Assembly: GCA_036264355.1 (NCBI GenBank)
Contig: DATARD010000080.1
Span: forward strand, 23,409 to 87,408
From: UBA5704 sp036264355
Lineage (GTDB): Bacteria > Acidobacteriota > Thermoanaerobaculia > Multivoradales > UBA5704
DNA length: 64,000 nucleotides
Reading direction: 5' to 3'
Positions 28,833 to 38,155 of the stretch are shown here, one piece after another. Each line of letters opens with the position of its first letter. Within the stretch, counting starts at the first letter, position 1. The translations under genes were made by a program, and so were the position numbers. The notes beneath the pieces are model-generated. The model saw nothing but the letters and a program-made list of their open reading frames with translations, ran no database searches and was not told where the DNA came from.

Positions 28833-29678
28833 ATGCACAAGAACTGGCTCCGCATCACGATCGCCGCTCTGGCTTTCGCCTCTCTCTCCGCCGGCGCCGC
28901 GCGCGCCGCCACGCTCAAGGAGACGTTCGCCCAGTCCTATCCCTTCTCCGCGGGGGGCACACTGACCCTGCGCAACGTCAATGGCGCGGTCACTCTCGAC
29001 GCCTGGGACCGCAACGAGGTCCGCATCGAGGCCGACAAGGAAGTGAAGGCGAGCTCGGACGCCGACGCGAAGAAGATCATGGACCAGGTGAAGATCGACG
29101 TGCAGACCGCGGCGGGCGGCGTGCGCGTCGATACGAAGATCCCGAAACGGGATACCGGCTTCTTCGGCCTGTTCGGCAGCAACGCCAACGTCAACGTGAC
29201 GTATCGCGTGCACCTGCCGCGCCGGGCCACGGTGGACGCCGGCACGGTCAACGGGGCGGTCGCGCTCTCCGGCACGCAGGGCCCGGCCAAGCTGGCGACG
29301 ACCAACGGCGCCATCAAGATCCATGACGTGGACGGCGACCTCGATCTCGGCACGACCAACGGCGCGGTCGAAGCGGCGGGGATCGCCGGGACGGTGAAGG
29401 CGGACACGACGAACGGCCACATCGACCTGCAGTTCGCCCATGTCCCCAGCCGCGGTGATTCCACGGCATCGACCACCAACGGCGCGGTGACGGTGAAGAT
29501 GCCGCACGGAGCCGCGGTGGAGGTCGATGCGGAGACCACCAACGGCCGGGTGCAGAGCGACTTCCAGGTCGCCGGCGGCCAGTCGGGCAAGCGCCACCTC
29601 TCCGGCGCCATCAACGGCGGCGGCAGCAAGCTGCGCATCAGCACCACGAACGGCGGGGTGCGGCTGGTCGAGGGATAG
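28833..29678 (+). CDS. Exported DUF4097 beta-repeat protein
   Basis: 281 residues from ATG 28833, with GAGGAGG upstream. A signal peptide is followed by a domain built of repeated strands with NGAV/TTNGA turns: NVNGAVTLDAWDRN, TVNGAVALSG, TTNGAIKIHD, TTNGAVEAAG, TTNGHIDLQ, TTNGAVTVK and TTNGGVRLVEG. This is the DUF4097 (putative adhesin-like) pattern, a regular beta-sheet stack in the periplasm or on the surface. Function is not known; cell-envelope or adhesion roles are possible. Confidence 0.9.
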   Translation: MHKNWLRITIAALAFASLSAGAARAATLKETFAQSYPFSAGGTLTLRNVNGAVTLDAWDRNEVRIEADKEVKASSDADAKKIMDQVKIDVQTAAGGVRVDTKIPKRDTGFFGLFGSNANVNVTYRVHLPRRATVDAGTVNGAVALSGTQGPAKLATTNGAIKIHDVDGDLDLGTTNGAVEAAGIAGTVKADTTNGHIDLQFAHVPSRGDSTASTTNGAVTVKMPHGAAVEVDAETTNGRVQSDFQVAGGQSGKRHLSGAINGGGSKLRISTTNGGVRLVEG

Positions 29679-29725
29679 GGCCAGGGGCGTCCGCCGCGCT
29701 CCGGGGGTGCTAGCATCTGTCCGCG

Positions 29726-31378
29726 ATGCTTCCCCAGCCCGTAGCGTTCCCCGCAACCAGGCGTTTGACCGTGGTGCGGATTGGCATGGCGGCAGTGGGG
29801 CTCGCCCTGGCGGTGTTGGCGCTCGTGCGGTTCCTGGCGCTCGACGGGGCGCGGCGGGAGTGGACGGCGTGGCTCGCGGAGTCGGGGCAGCCGGTGGATG
29901 AGCGCCTGGAGCGCGAGCTGGCGCGCGAGACCGATACCGACGGGATGGCGGTGCGGGCGGTGCGGGCCTCGCTGGCGCGCGCGATCGACGCCATGGCGCA
30001 CACCAGCCCGGACCGGCGGCAGAGCGCTCTGCGGCTAGAGGAGACGGCGCGGCGTGCCGCCGCCGTCCTCGGCCGCCGGCCGGCTTCGTGGGAGGCGGCG
30101 ATGGTGCTCGGAGCGGCTACCTATATGAGTGACTCCCAAGCGCGCGACGCGCGCCTGTTCACCGCGCACGAGCGCTGGGAGGCGCCGCTCGAAGCCGCCA
30201 TCGAGCTCGCTCCGACGAAACGGGAGCCGGCGCGTTTTCTCACCGGTGCTTACGTCGAGATCTGGCCCGCGCTCACGGCGGCGAAACGGGAGCGCGTCCG
30301 CGGCCTGCTCGCCGGCCTGCTGAGCGATCCCGACGACGCCTCTCTCCTCCTCGGCCCCTGGCTCGACGCGGCCGGCGACCGGCAAGTCGCCCTGGCGGCG
30401 CTGCCGCCGGAGCCGCGGGTGTGGGAGCAGGTGCAGCGGCTGCTCGACGCCCGCGGCGACTGGGCCGGATTCAGCGCGGCGCGGCAGCGCTGGAACCAGG
30501 TGCTCCTGAGCCGCCTCCAGACCGACCTCGCCGCGGCGGACGCCAACCTGGCCGCCGGCGACTACACCGCCGCGCGGATCCTCTATCTCGCGGTCCTCGA
30601 CGGGGCGCAGCCCGACCTCGCCTACCGCGACCTGCTGGCGGCGGCGCTGACCCGTTGCCCGCCGGGACCGGTGCCGCACGACATCGCGGTGCACCTCTCG
30701 CGCCAGGTCGACTGGGCGGTGCAGCGCTGCCTCCTCGCCGAATGCGCGCTGCAGCCGGAAGCCCTGAAACGGCTCGCGCGGCTGGCCGGCGAGCAGCAGG
30801 CGGCGCCCGAGGAGGCGATGGCCCTGCTGCTGGCCGGCGATCTGCCGGGAGCCGCCGCTCTGGAGCGCCGGGCGGAGAACGGCTGGAGCAACTCCTGGGT
30901 GCCGTATCTGCTGCTCAAGGCCCGGATGCTCGCCGGCCGTCACCAACTGGCGGCGGCGGAGTCGACGCTGGCTTTCGTGCCGCGGTCCTGGTGGGAGCGG
31001 CCGACGTATTGGCAGGTGCGCCTGGAGCTGGCGCAGGCGGCCGACGACAAGGCCGGCATGGCGCAGGCGGAGGAACGGCTGCGCGGCTTGGCGCGGATGT
31101 CCTGGCCGGCGGCGGAGTGGACCTGGCGGGGCGAGCGGGCGCGCCTGGAGATTCTGGCCGCGGCGCCGGCCGCGGAGGTGGAGATCGATCTCCTCGAAAC
31201 CCCTCCTGCCGGGGCCGTCGTCGAGCTATGGCTCGACGGGGCGCTGCTCGGTACGGCGCCGGCGCGCCCGGGAGCTCCGCTCGTCGCCGGCCTGCCGGTC
31301 AGCCGGGGCGTCCACCTGATCGAGCTCCAGGCCGTGGCCGGCGGGCCGGTGACGCCGGGTGCGCTGCGTCTCCGGTGA
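29726..31378 (+). CDS. Membrane-anchored protein with TPR-like helical region
   Basis: 550 residues from ATG 29726. One TM helix (VRIGMAAVGLALAVLALVRFLAL, about 17-39) anchors a long helical domain. Repeats include AADANLAAGDYTAARILYLAVLDGA and AENGWSNSWVPYLLLKARMLAGRHQLAAAESTLAF. The C-terminus contains a short PEGA-like beta domain (GAVVELWLDGALLGTAPA). It lies at the edge of the exopolysaccharide cluster and its 3' end overlaps the opposite-strand ligase gene by 153 bases. It may scaffold polysaccharide assembly; that is inference. Confidence 0.7.
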   Translation: MLPQPVAFPATRRLTVVRIGMAAVGLALAVLALVRFLALDGARREWTAWLAESGQPVDERLERELARETDTDGMAVRAVRASLARAIDAMAHTSPDRRQSALRLEETARRAAAVLGRRPASWEAAMVLGAATYMSDSQARDARLFTAHERWEAPLEAAIELAPTKREPARFLTGAYVEIWPALTAAKRERVRGLLAGLLSDPDDASLLLGPWLDAAGDRQVALAALPPEPRVWEQVQRLLDARGDWAGFSAARQRWNQVLLSRLQTDLAAADANLAAGDYTAARILYLAVLDGAQPDLAYRDLLAAALTRCPPGPVPHDIAVHLSRQVDWAVQRCLLAECALQPEALKRLARLAGEQQAAPEEAMALLLAGDLPGAAALERRAENGWSNSWVPYLLLKARMLAGRHQLAAAESTLAFVPRSWWERPTYWQVRLELAQAADDKAGMAQAEERLRGLARMSWPAAEWTWRGERARLEILAAAPAAEVEIDLLETPPAGAVVELWLDGALLGTAPARPGAPLVAGLPVSRGVHLIELQAVAGGPVTPGALRLR

Positions 31379-32737
31379 GAGCGGCGCGACGTGGCGGATC
31401 TGGGTGCCCAGCGCGGCGCCGGTGAGCACCGCCAGGGTGACCGCGTTGGCCGGCATCGTCAAGCCGAAATCCAGCAGCTCGTGAAAACCGGCCGCGGCGA
31501 GGCAGCCCAGGATCGCCAGGGCGGCGGCCCGGTCTTCGGACCGGCTGCGGCTGCGCAGGAGGATGAGCAGGCGGCGCACCACCGGCACGCCGCCGGCCAG
31601 GACCAGGGCGAGCCCGAGAAGGCCCCCGGTGGCCGCGAGCTCGAGCAGATCGCTGTGGGCATGCCACCAGGTGCCCTGGAGCGCCGCCGGCTGCACCAGG
31701 GGGAACGCCTCGTGGAAGGAGCCCACGCCGGTGCCGAGGACCGGAAAGCGGGACCATAGATGCAACACCGCCCGATATTCAGTCAGCCGCCCCTGGAAGC
31801 TCACGTCGCCGGCACGGGTGTCGATGAACCGTCCCAGCCCCTCCCGCGCGCCGACTCCCGCGACGACCAGGCCCAGGCCGCAGAGAGCCACCCCCACGCC
31901 CCAGACGGCGCGCTGCCAGCGCCGGCGCGCCGCCGCCGCCGCAACGCTCTGGACGGTCACCGCCGCCGCCGCCGCCAGCAGGCCGGCGCGCGATCCGCTG
32001 AGGACGAGCCCGGTGAGGAGGGTCAGGGCGCACAGCACCGGACCGGCGAGAAAGAGGATGCGGCGCTCCGGCTGCTCGTCGTCGCGGGTTCGCCGCAACG
32101 CCCACCAGCCCCAGGCGCTCACGACGCACAGCGCGATCTCGAGGAAGAGCGCCAGATGGTTCGGATTGACGAAGGTGCCGTGGAGGCGCGGGCTGCGCGG
32201 GACGTCGACGCCCCACAGGGTGGGCGCCCGGACATACTGCGCGCGGGCACCGAAGAAAGTCTGGAAGATGCCGCCCAGGATCACCGCGCCGGCGACCCAG
32301 CGGCGCGTCGCCCGCCAGCCGGCCGCCGCGCCGGCGAGCAAGGCGGCTGCCAACGCCGCCCATTGCATTGCCGCCGCCTGCGACGCGCCGGGCGCCAGGC
32401 TCAGGTAGAGGTGCTCGACGGCCACCTGCGGCAGCGCGGCGGCGCGGACCGCGACGGCGGCGTGCTGCGGCGAGAGGAAGGAGACGGCGAACGCCGGCCA
32501 GGGCAACGACTGGAGGAACGCGAGGAGGGCGACCGCCGCCAACGCCGCGGCGGGCAGCAGCGCCGGGCGCAGCCGCCTGCCGTCGCGCAGGGCGGCCGCG
32601 GCCAGGGCCAGGGCGATGAAGCAGCCGGTCTGGAGGATCGCCACCGCCCACGGGGTGGCGCTGGCGAACGGCAGCGGCGCCCAGAGGATGAGGAGAGTGA
32701 GGAGAGCGGTGAGCGCCGATCCCGAATGGCGTATCAT
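31226..32737 (-). CDS. O-antigen ligase/polymerase-like membrane protein
   Basis: 503 residues from ATG 32737. About 12 TM helices, a large loop and signature Wzy/WaaL features: LHGTFVNPNHLALFLEIALC (conserved GTFxNPNH), LVLSGSRAGLLAAAAAVTV and GTGVGSFHEAFP followed by HAHSDLLELAATGG (conserved H and D in the periplasmic loop). It transfers or polymerises undecaprenyl-linked glycan. The last 60 residues are a non-conserved basic tail encoded antisense to the 29726 gene. It is the only minus-strand gene in the EPS region. Confidence 0.9.
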   Translation of the reverse strand: MIRHSGSALTALLTLLILWAPLPFASATPWAVAILQTGCFIALALAAAALRDGRRLRPALLPAAALAAVALLAFLQSLPWPAFAVSFLSPQHAAVAVRAAALPQVAVEHLYLSLAPGASQAAAMQWAALAAALLAGAAAGWRATRRWVAGAVILGGIFQTFFGARAQYVRAPTLWGVDVPRSPRLHGTFVNPNHLALFLEIALCVVSAWGWWALRRTRDDEQPERRILFLAGPVLCALTLLTGLVLSGSRAGLLAAAAAVTVQSVAAAAARRRWQRAVWGVGVALCGLGLVVAGVGAREGLGRFIDTRAGDVSFQGRLTEYRAVLHLWSRFPVLGTGVGSFHEAFPLVQPAALQGTWWHAHSDLLELAATGGLLGLALVLAGGVPVVRRLLILLRSRSRSEDRAAALAILGCLAAAGFHELLDFGLTMPANAVTLAVLTGAALGTQIRHVAPLSPETQRTRRHRPAGHGLELDQVDAPADRQAGDERSSRARRRRTEQRPVEP

Positions 32738-32773
32738 GGCGCCGCGTTCTGCCGCACCAGAGTGAGGGAGATC

Positions 32774-34081
32774 ATGCGCCGCAAGCACCGGTTGTCGATT
32801 CACTTGTCGATTCAGACGTTGACTCAGATGTTGGGGGTTCTATTGGTCCTGTGCGCCGGAGCCGCCGGCGCGCAATTCAACCAGTATACCGCCCCAGGGG
32901 GACCGCAGGACCGTCCGGAGACCCGGGACGAGCGCTTGAAGCGAGAGCTCGCGGACGCGCACTACCACCTGGGTCCCGTCCGCATCGCGCCGATCCTGGG
33001 AGTCAAAGACATCGCCTACGTGCGCGACATCTTCGACAACGGCGCCGCCGTTCCCGCGGACGTCACCACCACCGTGATCGGCGGCGCCCGCGCCTATCTG
33101 CGCACCGGGCCCAAGATGACCTGGATCGCCACCCTCGAGCCGGAGTACGTCTGGTGGCGGCGGCGCACCGAGGCGCGGCGCCTCAACCTGAGCTACGGGA
33201 TCGAGGGCCTCGGTCTGTTCAACCGCGTCTTCGTCGGCGTCTCGGCGCACCGCACCGAGGATCAGCGCATCCTAACCCCGGAGGTGCCGGAGCTGGCGCC
33301 GGCGCGCAGCGACGAAGCCGAGGCGACCGTCGAGGTCAAGGTCACCGGCTCGGTCTACGCCTTCCTCAGCGGCCGGGCAGGTCGAGAGAAGAACCTGGTG
33401 GACAACTTCCTCAGCGATCCGGCGCTTCGCGCGACCGCCCGCCTGGACCGCACCGAGGAGGTCGTCCGCTCCGGCCTGCGCTGGCGCCCCCGCGACGGCT
33501 GGACGATCGGTCTCGGCGCCGAGCATTCGCAGACCAATTTCGCGCGCCGGGTGGACGACAGCTCCAACCGCGGCACCGCTCCGGTGGTCGAGCTGTCGAT
33601 CGACCGCGACCAGATCTTCATCCAGGTCGATGCGGCGGCGCGCTCGCTGACCGCCCGCCAGGGATCGCGCTTCGTCGACTTCAACGGCGTCACCGGCACC
33701 GCCGGCGTGTCGTACCGGCCGCGGCGCAGCTTCGAGACCTGGGTGTACGGCAGCCGCAACCTGATCTACTCGTTGTCGCCGGACTACCCTTACCTGGACG
33801 ACGAGCGGGTCGGCGTCGCGTTGGGCGTGGGCGGCGGCGGCCGCTTCGCCACCCGCTTTTTCGCGGAGACCGGCCGCGAGCAGTACACCCCCTTCTCCGC
33901 GCTGGCGCCGGACCGCAAGGATGACCTGCGCGCCTTTGGGGGCTCGTTGCGCTTTTTCGCCACCCAACGCCTGACCTTCGTCGCGCAGGTGACGCGCACC
34001 CGCTTCCTCTCCAACCTCCCCGGCAACGACCGCTCCTACTCCGCGGGAGGGATCTCCCTCACCTGGGGTGGCGTGCTCTAG
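32774..34081 (+). CDS. Outer-membrane beta-barrel protein of the EPS locus
   Basis: 435 residues from ATG 32774, with GGGAG upstream. A signal peptide (LGVLLVLCAGAAGAQ) is followed by many alternating amphipathic strands ending in aromatic residues (MTWIATLEPEYVWWRR, AFLSGRAGREKN, RFFAETGREQY, GISLTWGGVL with a near-C-terminal strand). This fits an outer-membrane barrel of about 16-18 strands, as in polysaccharide-export accessory proteins. The signal region contains a short slipped repeat (TCGATTCACT and TCGATTCAGA). It is divergent from the ligase gene across a 36-base gap. Confidence 0.75.
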   Translation: MRRKHRLSIHLSIQTLTQMLGVLLVLCAGAAGAQFNQYTAPGGPQDRPETRDERLKRELADAHYHLGPVRIAPILGVKDIAYVRDIFDNGAAVPADVTTTVIGGARAYLRTGPKMTWIATLEPEYVWWRRRTEARRLNLSYGIEGLGLFNRVFVGVSAHRTEDQRILTPEVPELAPARSDEAEATVEVKVTGSVYAFLSGRAGREKNLVDNFLSDPALRATARLDRTEEVVRSGLRWRPRDGWTIGLGAEHSQTNFARRVDDSSNRGTAPVVELSIDRDQIFIQVDAAARSLTARQGSRFVDFNGVTGTAGVSYRPRRSFETWVYGSRNLIYSLSPDYPYLDDERVGVALGVGGGGRFATRFFAETGREQYTPFSALAPDRKDDLRAFGGSLRFFATQRLTFVAQVTRTRFLSNLPGNDRSYSAGGISLTWGGVL

Positions 34082-34191
34082 AGACCGGCGGCGATCCCAG
34101 CTTTTGCTGTTCCGCTTCTCCTGTCTCCGCGGCAGGTGCTGGAGAAGCCGTCAACTTCGTTGTAAGCTATTGTCTGGTAAGGTGTCATCCG

Positions 34192-35031
34192 ATGAAGCCC
34201 CCAGCTCTCGCTCTGTCCGCTCTGCTCGCCGCCGTGCTCCTGTCTGCGGTGCCGGTTTCCGCGCAGAGTCACAACCCCGGCTACCGGATCGGCCCCCGTG
34301 ACCTTCTGGAGGTCAAGATCTTCGAGGCTCCCGAGCTCAGCGGCACCCGGCGCGTCAATGAAGAAGGGAAGCTCAGCTTCTCCCCGGCGGGCGACGTCGA
34401 CGTCGCCGGGCTCACCGAGCCCGAGGCGGCGCAGAAGATCAAGGAGCTCCTCGAGGCGAAGTCGCTGGTCAAGGCCTCCGTGTCGGTGCTGGTGCAGGAG
34501 TTCCGCTCCCGTCCCATCGCCGTCCTCGGCGCCGTCCACCAGCCGGGCAACCTCGCCTTCTCCGGCCGTTGGACCTTGCTGGAGGCGTTGACCGCGGCCG
34601 GCGGCGTCACCGACGGCCATGGCAGCCTGGTCTACGTCCTGCGGCGGTCTGACAACGGCCTGTCGGACCAGATCGGCATTCCGCTGGAAGACCTGATCGC
34701 GCGCGCCAATCCGAAAGCCAACATTCCGATCTTCGCGGGCGACCTGATCAACGTGCCCTCCGCGGTCGATGTGACGATCTACTGCCTCGGCCAGTTCCAC
34801 CAGCCGGGCGCCTTGACGTTCAGGAGTGCGGAGCGGGTCACGCTGCTCGGCGTGATCGCCCGTGCCGGCGGGCTCACCGACCGCGCCTCCAGCAAGATCC
34901 TCATCAAACGCGATGGCCGCTCCGGGAAAGCCGAGATCAACGCGGACTACAAGAAGATCCTCGCTGGCAAGGAACCGGACGTCGAGCTGCAGTCCGGCGA
35001 CGTCATCGTCGTCAAGGAGTCCTTTTTTTGA
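34192..35031 (+). CDS. Polysaccharide export lipoprotein/periplasmic protein (Wza-like, SLBB)
   Basis: 279 residues from ATG 34192. Signal peptide, then YRIGPRDLLEVKIFEAPELSG with the Poly_export signature, then SLBB domains: SRPIAVLGAVHQPGN...ALTAAGGVTDG and YCLGQFHQPGALTF...VIARAGGLTDRA, ending DVELQSGDVIVVKESFF. Like Wza/GumB it should form the periplasm-spanning outer-membrane pore for polysaccharide. No lipobox Cys is seen after the signal peptide, so it may not be lipidated. Its stop overlaps the TTG start of the kinase. Confidence 0.92.
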   Translation: MKPPALALSALLAAVLLSAVPVSAQSHNPGYRIGPRDLLEVKIFEAPELSGTRRVNEEGKLSFSPAGDVDVAGLTEPEAAQKIKELLEAKSLVKASVSVLVQEFRSRPIAVLGAVHQPGNLAFSGRWTLLEALTAAGGVTDGHGSLVYVLRRSDNGLSDQIGIPLEDLIARANPKANIPIFAGDLINVPSAVDVTIYCLGQFHQPGALTFRSAERVTLLGVIARAGGLTDRASSKILIKRDGRSGKAEINADYKKILAGKEPDVELQSGDVIVVKESFF

Positions 35032-37391
35032 TCGCCCCGATCTCCTCCCTGCCGCCGGACGAGCCGGCCGGCCTGAAGCCTCCCGAGCCCGAATTCGAGC
35101 TCAACCTGTCGGAATACGTCACCATGGTGCGGCGGCACTGGAAGCTGCTCGCCGTGACCTGCCTGCTCTCCCTGGCCGCCGCCGGCATCCATTACGCGAT
35201 CACCCCGAAGCAGTTCCAGGCCTCCTCGACGATCCAGATCGAGCGCCGCAACATGTCGCCGGTGGGCACCGGGCAGAATCCCTGGCTCGAAAACTATTGG
35301 AACATGGAGTTCTATCCCACCCAGTATGAGCTGCTGCAGAGCCGCGGCCTGGCGGAGCGGGTGGTCAAGAGCCTGGACCTGATGAGCGATCCGGCGTTCA
35401 ATCCCGGCGCCGGCCCGGCGCGCGACGGCAAGAAGGGGACCACCGCGGAGGACGATCAGGCGACCCTCGGCCGCCTCGCCGATCAGCTCCGCGGCGCTTT
35501 GGCCGTCGACCCGGTGCGCAACACCCAGCTCGTCCGTATCTCGTTCCAGGCCGCCACTCCGGAGTTCGCCGCCCGTGCCGCCAACGGCTTCGCGCAGGCC
35601 TTCATCGACATGGGAGTGGAGGACCGCTTCGCCTCGGCCGGCAAGGCGTCGAGCTTCCTCGGCACCCAGATCGAGACCCTGAAGCAGGAGATCTCCGACA
35701 AGGAGTCGCAGCTCCAGGCGTTCAGCCGGCGCAGCGACATCATCACTCTCGATCCGGGGGCGAACGTCGTCCTCAAGCGCCTCGAGTCGCTCAATTCGAG
35801 CCTGATGGAGGCCAAGAAGACGCGCATCGAGAAGGAGGCCCGTTACCACGAGGTGATGACCTCTCCACCGGAGACGGTGGCGGACAGCCTGTCCGGCGGC
35901 GTGGTGAGCGGCCTGCGCTCCGAGCAGCTCCACCTGGAGCGCGATTACGACGCCAAGCTCAAGACGTTCAAGCCGGACTGGCCCGAGATGGTCTCCTTGA
36001 AGACGCAGATCGACAAGGGCAAACAGCATCTCGACGGTCTGGTCAAAGAGATGCTCACGAAGGCGCGCGACAGCGCCAACGCCGACTACCAGTCGGCGCT
36101 GCGCCAGGAGCAGTCGCTGGAGTCGGAGCTGACGCAGAGCAAGAAGCAGGCGATCGACCAGAGCTCGGCGGCGGTTCAGTTCACCAACCTCAAGGTGGAG
36201 ATCCAGACCCGCCGTGAGCTGCTCGATCAACTGATGCGCCAGCAGTCCGAGACCGAGGTGGCGGTGCGGCTGCAGGACACCCGCCAGTCGAACATCCGCA
36301 TCATCGACCAGGCCCTGGTGCCCGGCGGCCCGTCCCAGCCGTCGCTGCGCAAGGACCTCACCTACGGCATCCTCGTCGGTCTCCTGCTCGGCATCGGCGC
36401 CGCGCTCCTCATCGAGTTCCTCGACCGCACTCTCAAATCGCCCGAGGAGATCGAGCGGCGCCTCGGTCTGCCCACTCTCGGCGTGGTGCAGGACATCGCG
36501 GAGATCGGCAAGACGTACGGCTACTACTCGGCCTACGCCTATGCCTCCGGCTACGGCTACGGTCACGGCAGCCCGCCCGCGGGCGCCGGGAGCTCCGGCG
36601 AACGGTCGCGGGTGCGCGCCAGCCGCAACGCGCCCGCCGGTTGGCTGGAGAAGAAAAAGGCTCCGCCGGCCGGCTCGGCGCAGATCGAGCTGGTGCCGCA
36701 CGACCGGCCGCGCACGCTGATCTCCGAGGCCTACCGTTCGCTGCGCACGGCGCTGCTCCTGTCGAGCGCCCGCGAGATCAAGCTGATCGGGGTCACCTCG
36801 GCGGTCGCCGGCGAGGGGAAGACCGCCACCGCCTCCAACCTGGCGGTGGTGCTGGCGCAGCTCGGCCGCCCGGTGCTGATCGTCGACTGCGACCTGCGCA
36901 AACCGCGCCTGCACCAGGTCTTCCACCTCTCCAACCGGATCGGGCTGGTCAACCAGCTCACCGGCACCGCCGATGCGGAGGCGGTGATCCTTCCCACCGA
37001 GGTGCCGAACCTGTGGGTCGTCCCCTCGGGGCCGACGCCGCCCAATCCGTCGGAGCTGCTGGCTTCCGAGCGGATGCGCGAATGGCTGCACGCCATGCGC
37101 GAGCGGTTCGCCTACGTGATCATCGACACGCCGCCGGCCCTGGCGGTCACCGACGCCACCCTGGTCGGCGTGCTGGTCGACGGCATGGTCCTCACCCTGC
37201 GCTGCCAGAAGGTGACGCGGGAGGAGGCGCGGGTCTGCCGCGACCGTCTGCGCCAGGCCGACATCAAGATCCTCGGCGCGGTGCTCAACCGCTACCGCTC
37301 GTTCCAGGCGGGTGTGGCCAAAGGATACAAGTACTACGAGGCCTACGGCGCTGAAGAGAGCGAGCCGTCGAAGGCCGGCTCCGCCGCCTGA
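35028..37391 (+). CDS. Wzc-type polysaccharide co-polymerase and bacterial tyrosine kinase
   Basis: 787 residues from TTG 35028, overlapping the exporter stop by four bases. Wzz domain: NLSEYVTMVRRHWKLLAVTCLLSLAAAG; long periplasmic coiled coil; GNVR; second TM near 445. The cytosolic BY-kinase has Walker A SAVAGEGKTATASN at about 590 and Walker A' VLIVDCDLRKP, followed by a Walker B-like IIDTPPALAVTDA. It autophosphorylates on Tyr clusters and paces export. A second Tyr-rich stretch (about 494-515, GYYSAYAYASGYGYGHG) lies before the kinase, with a shorter one (YKYYEAYG) at the C-terminus. Confidence 0.95.
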   Translation: MIAPISSLPPDEPAGLKPPEPEFELNLSEYVTMVRRHWKLLAVTCLLSLAAAGIHYAITPKQFQASSTIQIERRNMSPVGTGQNPWLENYWNMEFYPTQYELLQSRGLAERVVKSLDLMSDPAFNPGAGPARDGKKGTTAEDDQATLGRLADQLRGALAVDPVRNTQLVRISFQAATPEFAARAANGFAQAFIDMGVEDRFASAGKASSFLGTQIETLKQEISDKESQLQAFSRRSDIITLDPGANVVLKRLESLNSSLMEAKKTRIEKEARYHEVMTSPPETVADSLSGGVVSGLRSEQLHLERDYDAKLKTFKPDWPEMVSLKTQIDKGKQHLDGLVKEMLTKARDSANADYQSALRQEQSLESELTQSKKQAIDQSSAAVQFTNLKVEIQTRRELLDQLMRQQSETEVAVRLQDTRQSNIRIIDQALVPGGPSQPSLRKDLTYGILVGLLLGIGAALLIEFLDRTLKSPEEIERRLGLPTLGVVQDIAEIGKTYGYYSAYAYASGYGYGHGSPPAGAGSSGERSRVRASRNAPAGWLEKKKAPPAGSAQIELVPHDRPRTLISEAYRSLRTALLLSSAREIKLIGVTSAVAGEGKTATASNLAVVLAQLGRPVLIVDCDLRKPRLHQVFHLSNRIGLVNQLTGTADAEAVILPTEVPNLWVVPSGPTPPNPSELLASERMREWLHAMRERFAYVIIDTPPALAVTDATLVGVLVDGMVLTLRCQKVTREEARVCRDRLRQADIKILGAVLNRYRSFQAGVAKGYKYYEAYGAEESEPSKAGSAA

Positions 37392-38155
37392 TGATCGACC
37401 TGCACTGTCACATCCTCCCCGGCGTCGACGACGGCGCGCGGACCCTGGACGAAGCCGTCGCGATGTGCCGCCTGGCCGCCGCGGACGGCTGCGAGGCGAT
37501 GATCGCGACGCCGCACCAGCGCCGCGGCGAGTGGTGGAACGACGACCGCGAGCTGCTCCAGGGGCTCGCCCGCGACCTCCAGGCGGCGGTGGGCCCGGCC
37601 CTCGAGACACCCTTCCGGGTCGCTCTCGGCGGCGAGATCCACGTCGGACCTGGGCTCCTCGAAGAGATCGAGCGGATCTCCTCCGGCGCCGGCGGCGCCC
37701 TCCTGCCGCTTGCCGGCTCACGCTATCTGCTGATCGAGTTCGACCCGCTGGACACGCCGGTGCAGGCGGCCGACCTGGTCCACGAGCTCGCCGTCTCCGG
37801 CTGGCGGCCGGTGATCGCGCATCCGGAGCTCATCCCCTGGCTGGCCAGGGGGAAGGCGCTGCTCGCTCACCTGGTTGCGCTGGGCGCGACGGTCCAGGTG
37901 ACGGCGATGAGCCTGACCGGCGACTTCGGGCGCCGCCCGCAGACCGACGCCCTCGCCTTTCTCGACGCCGGCCTGGTGCACTTCGTCGCCAGCGACTCGC
38001 ACAGCCCGCGGCGGCGCCCGCCCGGCCTCTCCCGGGCCTATCAGGCGATCGCGGCGCGGCGCGGCGACGCGGTCGCCCGGCGGCTGACCACCGACAATCC
38101 GCGGGCGGTGCTCGAAAACCGGCCGCTGCCTGCCATCGTCGAAGGGGAAGCATGA
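37391..38155 (+). CDS. CpsB/CapC-family PHP tyrosine phosphatase
   Basis: 254 residues, starting on the last base of the kinase stop. MIDLHCHILPGVDDGA, then EAMIATPHQRR, GGEIHVGP and ASDSHSPRRRPP give the four PHP metal motifs in order. CpsB/Wzb-replacement enzymes remove phosphate from the Wzc kinase tail, so this is the natural partner of the preceding gene. Spacing and overlap indicate co-regulation. Confidence 0.95.
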   Translation: MIDLHCHILPGVDDGARTLDEAVAMCRLAAADGCEAMIATPHQRRGEWWNDDRELLQGLARDLQAAVGPALETPFRVALGGEIHVGPGLLEEIERISSGAGGALLPLAGSRYLLIEFDPLDTPVQAADLVHELAVSGWRPVIAHPELIPWLARGKALLAHLVALGATVQVTAMSLTGDFGRRPQTDALAFLDAGLVHFVASDSHSPRRRPPGLSRAYQAIAARRGDAVARRLTTDNPRAVLENRPLPAIVEGEA

